Assembly: GCA_038030265.1 (NCBI GenBank)
Contig: CM075940.1
Location: 10,106,001-10,170,000 of the forward strand
Reading direction: 5' to 3'
DNA length: 64,000 nt
Source: Corythucha ciliata
Taxonomy: Eukaryota; Arthropoda; Insecta; Hemiptera; Tingidae
Below, piece by piece: positions 37,330-48,600 of this stretch. Made by a program: the position numbers and the translations under genes. The notes under the pieces were generated by a model. The model ran no database searches, was not told the DNA's origin, and was given only the letters and a program-made list of their open reading frames with translations. Numbering within the stretch: the first letter of the stretch is position 1; each line of letters starts with the position of its first letter.

Positions 37330-37516
37330 AATCAACTAAATTTGTCTTTTTGAGGAGCCCAATCCAAGGAAATGGATCCCTTGTCACAATGCCCACCAAA
37401 TCCTCAACTATGAAACGATCGAACCACAAAAATTGTCCATCTCAGTTTGCTCGAGAACCACGCAATCCTCAAACCACCAAAATGTTCCATCGGAAAAATG
37501 CTCCTACCACAAAATG
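37330..37516 (+). repeat. Array with unit of about 17 bp (ACCACAAAATG), left half
   Basis: Units of the form GAACCACAAAATGCTCC recur, as in AACCACAAAAATTGTCC and ACCACCAAAATGTTCC. The array continues at 39036-39215 on the far side of the family A element, showing that the element split it. Confidence 0.6.
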
Positions 37517-39034
37517 CACCAAACTTGCCGGGGCCCGGGGTGGAAAGCTGTATGAGCCTTATAAATCTCTAAAAATACAAAGGCCGTCATTTTTACTTTC
37601 CATTAAATTATGGCTTTTTGACATTCAACCTCACAACGTGCCTCTATGGGAACTGCTAATTGGCGTTTCCTTATAGTCTTAACCGAGAATTTGCGCTTTC
37701 TATAAATTTTTGTCGCGAAAATGTTCTTAATTTCAGCCGCAAATTACCACATTTACACGATTTTATCCGCGAATTAGCAGGTTTACCCAATTTTAGCCGT
37801 GAATTAGCAGAATTTATCAAATAAATCCACGAAATAAGCGTTCTGTGACAACTTTATCCGTAAGTTAACGTTTTATCTCAAATTAAGTTAAGAATCAGCG
37901 CTTTTCCTGGGATTCAAGGTGCTAGTCTGCGTTTTTTTTTTTTTTTTTTATTCACTTCTCAGCCATGAGAAATAGCGTTTTTCTCAATTTTGCCGTGAAT
38001 TAGCGTCTTTTTCTGAAGCTTAGTTGCGCATTCGTTTTATCTTAATTTTTGAATTTACGGTATTTTTTTTTTTTTTAATTTCGGCCGCCTCATACTAGTG
38101 GATTTTTACAAATATTTCCGCGAATTAGCGTTGTTTTCTCAATTTTAGCCGCGTTCTTTTCTTCAATTTTAGCCCTCCTTCTCAATTTTAGCTGCGATTG
38201 AGCGCTCTAACTCAATGTTATCCGGGAATCAACTAATTTTTCTCAGCTTCAGCAACGTATTAACGGGTCTTATTGACTTACCTCAATTTGTGTCTCGAAT
38301 TAGCGGGTTTTCTCACAGCGTTTTCCATTTACACAAAATTTTTCTCCAGAGCAATTCATCTCTACCCGTCTTCTCAATTAACGTTTGTTGTAATTCTGAG
38401 AGGACGAGTGGAAATGAACTGCTCTAGATTCAGAGTTTTATGTAAATGGAAAACGCTATCAATTTAATCGGAAAGTTGCAGTTGGCGTTTTTTCAATATT
38501 AGCTGGGCCTGCTGAGCGGTTATTCACTGCTATTTCTCAATTTCATAACCATGAATTTGCGCTTTTTCTCAATTATGACCGTGAATGAGCGTTTTTCTCA
38601 ATTTTTAGCCGGCCAACTGGTGTTTTTTTCCGCTGTTTGGCCATGAATTCGCGCTTTTTCGCTATTAAGCCGCGAAATCACTTTTTCCTAACTAATTGCC
38701 GCGTACTCACCCCAAGACTAGCACATTAAGCGCGTCTTCTCAATTTTAGCCGTCTATTATGGACCGTTATAAATTTGGGGTTGGTGATATGTATTTCAGA
38801 CTTCAAATTGGTGTATTTTCTGTTAATTTTAGTGGCAAATGAGCACCTTCCCTCAATATTAATCACAAATCAACGCTTTTAGCCCTAATAATCCCGATTT
38901 TTTTCATATTTAAGCTTTTGGGTGCCTCCCTTCTGAACGATTGCTTAGGACGATCCGCCTCTCGTCTCCCTCGCAACCGTTCACAGGTGGGCCTCCGAAA
39001 GCCTCCTCCTCTCGCCGCGTCAGTACGCTACTCT
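37517..39034 (-). mobile_element. hAT-like element filled with family A tandem repeats, inverse copy
   Basis: Read on the minus strand, the element starts GAGTAGCGTACTGACGCGGC, continues through a GC-rich leader to CACCCAAAAGCTTAAATATG, then about 1.2 kb of family A units. It ends with GCTTTCCACCCCGGGCCCCG. Both ends align with those of the intron-14 element at 61617-63474 (CTCTAGCGTACCGAGG, CCCCTAAAAAGCTTAAAGATG in part, and CCGCCCCGGGCCCC). The leader has an internal duplication here. It is flanked on both sides by the array of about 17 bp. No clear target duplication and no transposase frame were found. Confidence 0.6.
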
Positions 39035-39035
39035 A

Positions 39036-39215
39036 ATGTCACGCAACCACAAAACGTTCTAACCACAAATTGCTGGGACCATTCAAGAAGTGAGAACCAC
39101 CAAATGTCTTATCCACAAAAAATTATCGGACCACAAATTCTCGAACAACAAAATGCTCAGATCACAGATCGTTCTAATCACAAATCGCTCGAATCACATT
39201 TCTGCGGCTTTGAAA
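39036..39215 (+). repeat. Array with unit of about 17 bp (ACCACAAAATG), right half
   Basis: This continues the array seen at 37330-37516, with units such as AACCACAAATTGCTGG and GAACCACCAAATGTC. The unit text and orientation agree with the left half. Confidence 0.6.
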
Positions 39216-39240
39216 CAGCCAAATTCACGACATTTACCCC

Positions 39241-39371
39241 CGTATTTATGGACGTTCCCTTAACGTTAAGGAACCCTTGACATCATTTAGAACAGATGAT
39301 TTTATTGTGATCAAAACTGTTTTCAATGGTTCCTTGACTCAAGGAAGCTTCAAGGAACGTTCATAAATACG
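39241..39371. mobile_element. Short MITE with CGTATTTATG ends
   Basis: The left end CGTATTTATGGACGTTCC is matched on the other strand at the right end by CGTATTTATGAACGTTCC, so this is a 131-base element with inverted ends of about 18 bp. AAGGAACC words extend the pairing inward. There is no coding capacity. Confidence 0.65.
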
Positions 39372-39419
39372 AGCCTTAGTTTTCATAGTAATTTGTTTTG
39401 TAGTAACCACTAACCAAGA

Positions 39420-40490
39420 GTAACCAAAAGAGCTAAAGCCGTGGAATTTGGTGTCTCATCATGCGTAAATCACCGAAATCGGATTTTGAAAGATCCAAAC
39501 CCGCAAAATTTTGTCTTTGAGCGATCAAAAATCCCTAAAATTTGGATTTGAACGAGCTGAATAAAAGAGATTTTCGGCCGGTTCTAGGTTTTGGAACTTT
39601 TTTTTTATTATTACATTCAAATCGCCTATAACAACTCAATTTTACCCATCAGAGCCTTGAGCAGATCTCAGGCACTGCAATAAAAGATCCGGTTTTTGCA
39701 AACCGGAGATAGTGGGCTTTCGGGATTTTGTAAGACCCAAAAAGATGAAATTTGGGATTTGTATAAGCCAAATCCGGGAATTTAATTTTTGAAAGAGCCA
39801 AATTAATTTTCTGAACTAGCGAAACCGGCCAAACTGTTTTCAGTAAGAGCTAAAACCGCGAAATTTGGGATTTGAAAGCGTGAAAATCAGCGAAAATTAC
39901 AACAGTCCGTGAAATTCAGTTTTGAAGGTGCCAAATTTGAAACATTTGGAAATCTGCAGCAAAACTGTATTTTAAAAAAGCAAGAATCACGAAATTTGGC
40001 TTTTCATAAAGGCGAAAATCTCCGAAATTGGGTTTTAAAGGAGCAAAGTGGGATTCTGAAAGAACGAAAGTCCGTTTTTGAAAGAGGCAACCCCACGAAA
40101 TTTGAATTTTAAGAGCATGGAAATCAAAAAAGTAGGGGTGCGAAATAACGAAAATCCGTGAAATTTGGGTTGCAAGGTGCGTTTGGTTATGGAACAGTGA
40201 AAACTTGCAGTAAAATTGTGATTTTAAAAAAACCAAAATCACGAATTTGTCGCCAAATTAATTTTATGAATGAACCGGATCTGTAACTAATTTTATGAAG
40301 GGCTGAATCAACGAAAGTAGGGTTTGAGCTGGTAAAAATCCAAGAAATTGTGTTTTAAAGGTGCTAAGTCCACGAAATTGGGTTCTGAAAGTCCGTAAAA
40401 TTGGTTTTTGAAAGAGCAAATTCCACGAAATTTGGTTTGCTGAAAGAGCAAAGTAAACCCCCAAAAATTCAATTACGGCCACTACTATTT
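39420..40490 (+). repeat. Degenerate tandem array, family E (about 28 bp)
   Basis: The unit is CACGAAATTTGGTTTTGAAA followed by GAGCCAAA or similar, repeated about 35 times with divergence. A non-repetitive insert at about 39600-39720 interrupts it. Frames of up to 108 codons are artefacts of the repeat. Confidence 0.75.
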
Positions 40491-40765
40491 GCTATTCGCC
40501 TTGATCATAATTCAGGCAGCGCTGTATTCGGCCATTTAGGGAAACAGTAGTTGTGGGTAGTTTGCATTAGAAACTAGTAGAAGAATGCCCACATGAGCTA
40601 TAGTTCCCGCAAGTTGCCAACGACAGCGCTGCCCGAATTATGAAATAGGCGAATTCTATCCGGCCATTTAGCACCGAAACTGGCAGTTTCATGCCTATTG
40701 CATATTGTTTTTTGAATATTTGCAGTTCCGTAACTATATATGTTGCGCCCTGACTCATATTTTTG
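40491..40765. other. Spacer between opposed family E arrays
   Basis: This is a non-repetitive spacer of about 275 bases. CAGCGCTG with TTCGGCCATTTAG near 40520 reappears inverted near 40630-40670, so the spacer is itself an imperfect palindrome at the centre of a large inverted array. Confidence 0.5.
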
Positions 40766-41310
40766 CTGACTTAAAAAACCAAATTTCGCGGATTTGACTC
40801 TCTTTCAAACACCAACTTTGGAGGGCGGGGAGTTTAAAAACCCAATCTCGTGGATATGGTTCTTATTAAAACCAAAATTTCACGAACAGAAAAACCAATT
40901 TTGTGGGTTTTTTGTTCTTAATAAAACCGTGACTTCGCGTTTTCAATTTTTTCACAATTCAAATTTCGATCTTTCAAAACGAAATATCACGGATTTGACT
41001 CTTTCAAAACTATATTTAGTGAATCTCACAATTTCATGGTTATGGTTTTTTTCAATCAAAATTTTGCGATTTTCGCTCTTCAAAACCTTTCATGGGGAGG
41101 GCTCTTTCAAAAACAAATTTGGTTCGTTCTAAACCAAAATTTTAGTGATTTTGACTTTTTCATTAGCCCAATTCAGTAGATTTGTCCTTTTTTAAAATCA
41201 ATTTTGCTGGTTTGGCTTATTAACTAACATAATTTTGTGTGTTTGGTTCTTTCAAAAACTAAATTTCGTGAGTTTGTCTCTTTCCAAAACCGAATTTCAT
41301 TGATTTTATA
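40766..41310 (-). repeat. Family E array, inverse orientation
   Basis: The same family E unit is now on the minus strand (TTTCAAAACCAAATTTCGCG on the plus strand). Together with 39420-40490 it forms a head-to-head pair about 1.9 kb long. Confidence 0.75.
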
Positions 41311-41312
41311 CA

Positions 41313-41420
41313 ATGGAGATGGTGACCAGCCGAAACCGGTTCTTTTTTGACGCACCTCAAAGAGGGAACACAGACAATGTAGGCTCCTACGGCTACAGCT
41401 TCATGTATGCATTAGAAATA
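41313..41420 (+). mobile_element. Half copy of the foldback MITE
   Basis: GATGGTGACCAGCCGAAACC, then CAATGTAGGCTCCTACGGCT and TGTATGCATTA align with the right arm of the element at 20854-21076. The left arm is missing. Confidence 0.6.
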
Positions 41421-41459
41421 TTTATACTTAACGTATTGTTGAATTACTACGTTGTCTTA

Positions 41460-41930
41460 ATTTTACCCTCAATTTTATCCGCGAATTATCGCTTTTTATC
41501 CCATTTATTAGCCAAAAAGTTGCCTTCAGAAGCTGGGAATTGGTGTTTTCTCAATTTCAGCCGCGAATTGATTTATCAGCGAATTAGCGCTTTTTCATAA
41601 TCTTCTAATCAACCACTAAATGGTCATTTTTCTAAATTTCAGCCGTAAAACAAAAATGTGAAACCTCGTGAAATTGGCATTTTTGGGGTGTCAAACCCCC
41701 GCGAATTTGGTTTCTGAAGTGCCCGATCAACCAAATTTGGATCTGGAAAAAGCCAAACTGGCAAATTTCTCTTGTTAAGACGCGAAACGCAAACTTTGGT
41801 TATTGAATTAGTTAAGCCCATGGAATTGGGTTCTGTGAGCTCAAAAATTCCACACAATCCAAAATTTTGAATTTACACAAAATTTGAATTTCGAAAGGCG
41901 TGCCACATTAGCAAAAGTAGGGTTGAAAGG
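41460..41930. repeat. Short family A (inverse) and family E blocks
   Basis: At 41460-41640 the text is GCGAATTATCGCTTTT and TCAATTTCAGCCGCGAATT, which is family A on the minus strand. At 41645-41930 it becomes family E on the plus strand (CGCGAATTTGGTTTCTGAAG). Confidence 0.6.
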
Positions 41931-43552
41931 TATGAAATCAGCTGATTCTAGTCGTCGGCTCGTTCATGCCAAGAGGGACTCATGCACTTATTTTTTTAAT
42001 CACCCCCCCCCCCTTTTTTTGAGCAGCCCTGGATGTGACTCAAGCCTACACACTGCCCCTCCCTAATTAATGATTCGTTTGAAAACTCGGTGTCACAGGC
42101 GTCAAAGGGTCCCCCCTCCCAGCGTCATCATCGGTAAATTTATTCTGCGCCTGCCTTCAGGAAGTCCCTGGATCCAGCGCTCCAGGATGAGAGGTCTAGA
42201 TCGTCGTTCACGCTGCACGAATTTGTCTGACCTCTCAAACACAAACATCACAGAGGCCCTCTTCTCGAAAATCCAGCTGCGTCTTAAAGAGGGCGCGAGT
42301 GATCACTTTATTTTTCAAAGTTTCAAAGGAAGTTAGTCACCTCTCACCCCCCCCCTCACACTCTTACCTTAACAAAGAAGAGAATATAGCTCTCAAAAGT
42401 GAGAGAGGGAGAAAAAAATAGACGAAAAAAAAAGGTCAACTATGAGAGCTTTTCCCTTTTTAAGTACTGGGAGTTTTAAAGCACCTCTTCAACCCTCACC
42501 CCTTTTTTCGCGCTCCTTCCTCGTATTAGACGCGTCGCTCAAAACGTTCGACAAAAATAAAAAAAATATTAATAAAAGCCGTTCCGCTAACACGCCAACC
42601 AGATTTTGAAGAAACTGCAAGGGGCAACTCTTTTCTCAGGATTAGCGTCACGTGTAACCGTCTAGGCACGCTATAATTTGAGCCTTCTCAGGTTTTCAAT
42701 TAATTCAAAACCATTCAATATCTTGATGACAGTTTAATTTTTTCTCCCTTCTTTAAATATAAAAAAAGATGCTTAAAATCGCATTTCTATATATCACACA
42801 ATACAACCTCTGTACATTTTGTTGTTTTTCTTCTTTTCGGTAACGAAAATTAACATTACATTCTGTGCAATAAGAATGGTAACTTGCTCAAAGATGAAAA
42901 CTGTTCGATTCTAATTGGAAAATATACAGAGGTAGAAATGTCAATACAACAGTCAGAAGATTTTTTTTTCTTTTACATTTAACACAAAAAAAACACCTAG
43001 GAAGGTGAATTCCAGCGAGATTACGAACATATATTATATATCTTCACATTAATCATTTAAACTGACAATAAACAACGAATAATTATGTTATTTTGATAAA
43101 AATTAAAACAAAAAAGGAGAGGACTGACAACACGTTATTAATATTTTGTTTCGGGGGTTTTTTTTTAAAGATATCATCTTTCACACGACATGTAAATATT
43201 CATTAAATAAAAACTATTTCGAGCCCATTTTAAATTTTAATTTTTTTTTCGTTCACATTTATTGCACTTGTGTCATGCCATTATCCCGGCCGATGTATCA
43301 CAATTTGAAAAACATAAAACCCTTCTGTTTCGAAATTAATAATTGAAAATTGCATTACGCTCTCTCTCTCTCCCTCTTCTTATTTTATAGCTACCAATTT
43401 TGGCCCCTAAATTTATGAGTTAGACAGTTGACAACGTAACCCTGTTATAACAGAATAGGGGGGGGGGGGGGTCACAGTGGAATTTCTGAAAATAATTAAC
43501 AATTTCTCACTCTAGCTTGACAAAACACATTGAGGTTATACTACTTTGTATT
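41931..43552. other. Non-coding, becoming AT-rich; no gene seen
   Basis: GC-rich fragments (42080-42330) give way to AT-rich DNA from about 42.7 kb. G14 at 43458-43471. The 88-codon frame at 42070-42336 has no support. Confidence 0.45.
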
Positions 43553-43963
43553 AAGGCCCCTACACACGTTCCTGTCCTAGCTTCCTATCCTTACGGAAAA
43601 AAAGTAAGGAAAGGACGTTAGGAAGCAAAACCGGCAGGACGTCCTAAGTAGGAAGGCAGGAAGGTCTCGACCGTCCTGTCTTTTAACTCCCCACCACTCT
43701 GGAAACAGGACAGGAGCGTGTGTAGAGCAATCGGACGGTTCTTCCTAACAAAGTAGACCCCCTCTCACGCGGTCCCGCACGTACCCTTTTCGGAGGCTCT
43801 TTTTTTCTCTCTCTCTCTCTCTCTCTTGCTGCCACCTACTATTCGTCAAGAACCCCCGAAAGGATGCTTTCAGTCGGAACGTGTGTAGAGGAGCGTCCTA
43901 GCAAGGTGACAGGGCGAATTTGACAGGATAGGACGTTAGGACGGGAACGTGTGTAGGGGCCTT
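43553..43963. mobile_element. MITE of about 410 bp with inverted ends of about 39 bp
   Basis: The left end AAGGCCCCTACACACGTTCC, continuing TGTCCTAGCTTCCTATCCT, matches the reverse complement of the right end with about four mismatches. Inside, further GTGTGTAGAG and GTCCTAGC words repeat the ends. No clear target duplication was seen and there is no reading frame. It lies in the 3' flank or 3' UTR of TDG. Confidence 0.8.
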
Positions 43964-45688
43964 TGCTTAAATAAAAATTGGTAATACTACTAGAACATAA
44001 ATCATACAGTCATTTTGCGCGAGCTTTCGACAACAATGAATCTAATTAAATTTCTAAATATTAAATTATATTTAATTTTTCGTTAATCCCTAAATAACTG
44101 AGGAGCATCAACTCCTGACCTGTGGAAGCTCTGCAGAATTTAGTTTTATAGTTTAAAGCAAAACTCAACCGGGAACGTATTCATTTTAAGCATCAATGGA
44201 AGATGAGAATAGGAACGTAATTGAAACTACACGAAACTTCAAAAAAACAATAAACGAAGAAATTAAATAAATTGGCACTTTCGAACAGGATTTAAATGAG
44301 TCATACGCCCAGCTCCTCCTGACCATTTTCTATTCCTTTTTGAAGGTAGGTATCTTAGAAATAACATTTTTTTCTTAATTTACACATTTAGATAAACGGC
44401 AATATTTGACACGCTTATTATTGCCAAAATAATACAAAAATATTTAACTTATATAGCCCCGTTACTTCAAATTAGGTTCATATATACATTTTTTTTTTTT
44501 TTTTTGGCTGTTAAGTTAAAATTCAGAATAAATTTATTAGGATATGACATTATGATTCTTAAAACACTAAACTTTCTTTACATAGTTCACAAGGAACAAA
44601 TTGAGATGTGTTAAGTGGATACAACGACTGAGAGAAACATTTAAAAATAACAGTAGTTTATGTAAACACACAGATCCCAATAAATATCAGTAACGTAATT
44701 CGTCTAAAGAAATGTAATTCATACACATATTATATTTTGTATACGTCTAAGTCATAAACATACAAAAAATGTGTATGTTGGCAACATTAAGGTAGGTAGT
44801 ACCCTTCTTTACACCGAAGAGGTGAAAAGAGTTGAAACTTTTTTTTTTTTTAGACCAAACGGCCTATCTTAAGGACACGGGGATGGATACGGTTTAGGGG
44901 GGGGGGTAGGGATGGGAAATTTGAGCAAATACATATTTTAAACATGTACGAAAACGGGAGAAAACAGATGAAAGATAATATTTAAAAAAAAAAAAAACTG
45001 AATTTTCGTCTCTAAATCACACCCTTCCAACATTCATTCGACCCCTAGTAACGCAAAGTCAAAATTTCTTTCTTTGACTTTGGTTCGAAACAATGATATT
45101 TCACATGAAAGTAACGTAAAAATGAGCTTAAAATTACTTAAATTAAAAATAAAAACTCTCTTAGAAAGTAATACTGGGAAGATTTAACTTCTGTGTCAGA
45201 AACAAAAGTGGCGACTCTCGAAGACTCAATACGTATTTTCCTTGACTTTCAATTTCAATCTAATTAATTATTTGTACATTATTATTTTATCGTCTACTGA
45301 GCCTCCAAAAATTAACGAGAGTCATTTGATTCCATATACAAATGAAATCGATCATTTGAACAAAATTTGTCAATTTTAACAAAGAAAATTAAATTACTAA
45401 CTTCTTAAAGAAAACGTTCGAATATCACAGGGTAACAATGAGAAAAAATTGAAGAGTGAAGATCAATTTTTCGCATTTTTTTTTGCTTATAACCCTAAAA
45501 AATACCCAACAAATTGGAAGGTGCTATGAAAATATTAGATCTCGCCTAGTATTAAAAACGTAGTTAACAATGATAGAGAACGAGAAATTCTTGCATAATA
45601 ACATAATTAATAAATACGTTAAACATTGATCGATATTCACTTATTTAAAAAAAAAAAGACGATTATTCTTCGGGAATTAAATAAATTA
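43964..45688 (-). other. AT-rich 3' flank of TDG, probably including its 3' UTR
   Basis: Directly downstream of the TDG stop codon on the minus strand, the sequence is very AT-rich and free of the tandem-repeat families. This is consistent with a long 3' UTR. A minus-strand AATAAA lies at 44533-44538, but nothing lets me choose the true polyadenylation site. Confidence 0.4.
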
Positions 45689-48600
45689 TCAGAAACTTCC
45701 ATAACCGACATCCATGCGATCCGGTTTGATTCTATCGAACATATGATTAGACAGATAGCTTGGGGGTTGAGGGTAGCTTGAATTGGAGTAGGGTGAAGGG
45801 TAGGCAAAATTCGGACTAGACATGTGAATATTATGAGTGGGTGGGTAAAATCCTGAGCCCGCGTTTGTATAAGGATTTGAATACTGAGAGTAAGGATACG
45901 GAATCGACGGATTCCCCGACATGTGAACGGTCGAATCCAAGCGACAGCCTCTGTCGAGTGGATTGGTGAAAATTCCCGCCGGTTCCATCATAGTCGCCAT
46001 GGGGGGTGGGCCCATGATGTTCGAGTAGGTGGAGGGCGGTGGCGGCGGATAGTTGCCGGTCAGTGAATTGACGGAGAATGTCGAATCTGAGACTGAACTG
46101 TTGGCGAGGGAGGTGACTGAGAAATTACTGTGGGGCTGAAGGTACGAATTGGAAGAGGCGGCTGAGTACTGGGGACTGAAATGAGAGGCCGACCGCGGAT
46201 AGTCGGATAAATAGGCGGAGTCTTCGGAGTACTGGGAGGCTAAATGCTCGCTGTCTCCACTGACAACTGAATGCAACGGTTCTCCGTCTGTTATATTCGG
46301 AATTTGATCGACAAGAGACTCCAAGCCCGACAAACTTTTTGAAGAAACATCTTGATTCATTTGTTTTTGAGGATATCTCACGCCAGAGTCTGAATCAGTC
46401 GAAAAATCGTCGAAATTCTGGTAACTTTTCTTCGACTGAGGACTCGAAAACTGACAATCATCTTCTTTCTCGTTCGGGCTCTTACTCACCTCCTCCCCCA
46501 AATTCGCCGGTGGATCAAAATCAGGAGGCCCCATTGTCGGGGACTCGGGGTTATGCTCCGAGGAAATGGCCGCGCTAATTTCCGACGATAGATCGGAATG
46601 GGTGAAGGATGGAGGCTGAGGAGACTGAGTGTAGTGTGATGGTAACGGAGACTGGTGGTAACTGGCAGGCAGAGGGGATTGCGAGCTTTGATTAAATTGA
46701 GACTGTTGATAGACCGGAGGGATATTTTGAACGCTCGGCGATTGAATGGGCGGGGAAAAACAGTGACTCGGTGGATTACTGTGCTCTGAAGACGGTTGAG
46801 TAATCGAATCAGGGTCCACTTTAATCTTTTTCGGTCTCCCTCTTTTCTTTTTGAGTAAACCAGTCTTTTCATCAATTTTAGGCTTAGGCGGAGGCTCTTC
46901 TGGTTTATGCTCGCCGTCAATTTTCACCTTCTTCGGCCTCCCTCGTTTTTTCTTCGGCTGCATCCCGTCATCTTCCTTCTTGATGTGACACTCAGTGTCA
47001 CCCTCCAGCGAACTCATTTTATCAAACGGGAACCCACTCTCACTATCTTTACCATCTTCGTCTTTCATGTCCGGATCGAAAAAGTTTTTCAGTCGTGAAT
47101 ACGAGAAAACCATTTCTTTGTCGTCAATCTCAGGAACTGCCCCGTTCAAGTAGTCACGAAATTTTTTCAGCGCCGCATAAAATGGAACTTTGTCCGCAGC
47201 TCTCGGAAGTTGAGCACACCGAGCGCTCGACGATGGCATTACCCACATGTGCTAAAAATAATAACAAAAAAATCAATATTCGCTCAAAAAGGGCCAATAT
47301 TCGGTAATTCGTTACCGTGTTGGTCCCGTCGACCAATTCTGGCTGCCTTCCAAAGCTAAAATCTTTTTTCCCGGAAAAAACTTCAAAAATAAGTTTTCCG
47401 TTGAAGACAGCGATCTTAGGCTTAAATTTTTGTAATTTTTCTAGAAGGATTTGACTCCCTGGATGATGACGAAAAACAAAAACAAAAAAAGCAAACAAAA
47501 ATTAACGACATTCAAAAGACAACAGACCCTACCAGCCATCTCATCACCTTCTTTTATTTCCTTCCTAGTGAGATCCGCGCTTCCTTTCGTCGCCCGTTCC
47601 ACCATATTAGTGAAGCCTATTCCAACTTTCAGCAATTTGTAGTCATCGTCGGCGGTCATCGGTTCAGGAGTCAATCCAGACAAGTAGAGACATTTCCCTT
47701 AAAAAAACAAGGAATAACCGGAATGATTCGAAACTCACATATCTTCACATTAAGGGGACTCACAGAAATGATTTCCAGGGCCGGCGTAGTGATGTCCTTT
47801 GTACGCAGCAAAAAGTCCGGGATTGATGCCAATCTGGCGGGAAAAACAGCAAAATATTACGTACAAATGAAAACGATGCAAGTATTCCAGTACATACTAT
47901 AACAATATCCAAATTTTGAGTTAAATGGTCAGGTAGAGTTCGCTTGGATACTTCTTCTTCAGGCATGCCGTTGAACCGGTCGTGTTTTTTCCTTTCTTTG
48001 ATAATCTTAATTGAATTAGGATTCTTGACGTGATTCGGAAGGCATCCCATTATACCCTGATAGCCCATACTGAAAATGAAATAAAATTGATAAAACTGAA
48101 CAATAACAACAGCATTTGACTCTTTATTACTTGTGTTGACCGTGCAGCGGAGGCAGGTCTTCCGGTTTTATCTTTTTTTTACGTCCCCTTTTTTTTGGAG
48201 CTTGGCCCGAAAGAGGCGAGCATTGAGCAGGAGGCAGCATGTGATCGTCATCAACGAACGAATAGGGATCGTCGGGCATTTCGTACTTCATCATCGTTTC
48301 CTGTTGTTGAAGACTGGGGGGCATTTTGTGAAGGAGAGCCATGTGATGACTCGGCGGCGGGGGCGGATGCTGATGCTGCTGCTGTGGGTTGGGCGGTTGA
48401 GACTGATGATGGTGATGATGATGGTTATGGTGATGATGATGTGACTGGTGATGATGCTGTAATTGTTGTTGTTGATGATGTTGTTGTTGTTGTTGTTGTT
48501 GATGGTGGTGTTGCTGCTGCTGTTGTTGATGCTGCTGCTGCTGCTGCTGCTGTTGTTGTTGTTGTTGTTGTTGTTGTTGCTGCTGCTGCTGCTGGTGGTG

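Noticed and set aside
46486..46920. A 144-codon minus-strand frame
   Set aside because: It is a shifted frame inside the last TDG exon, whose true frame is open for 520 codons with conserved motifs.
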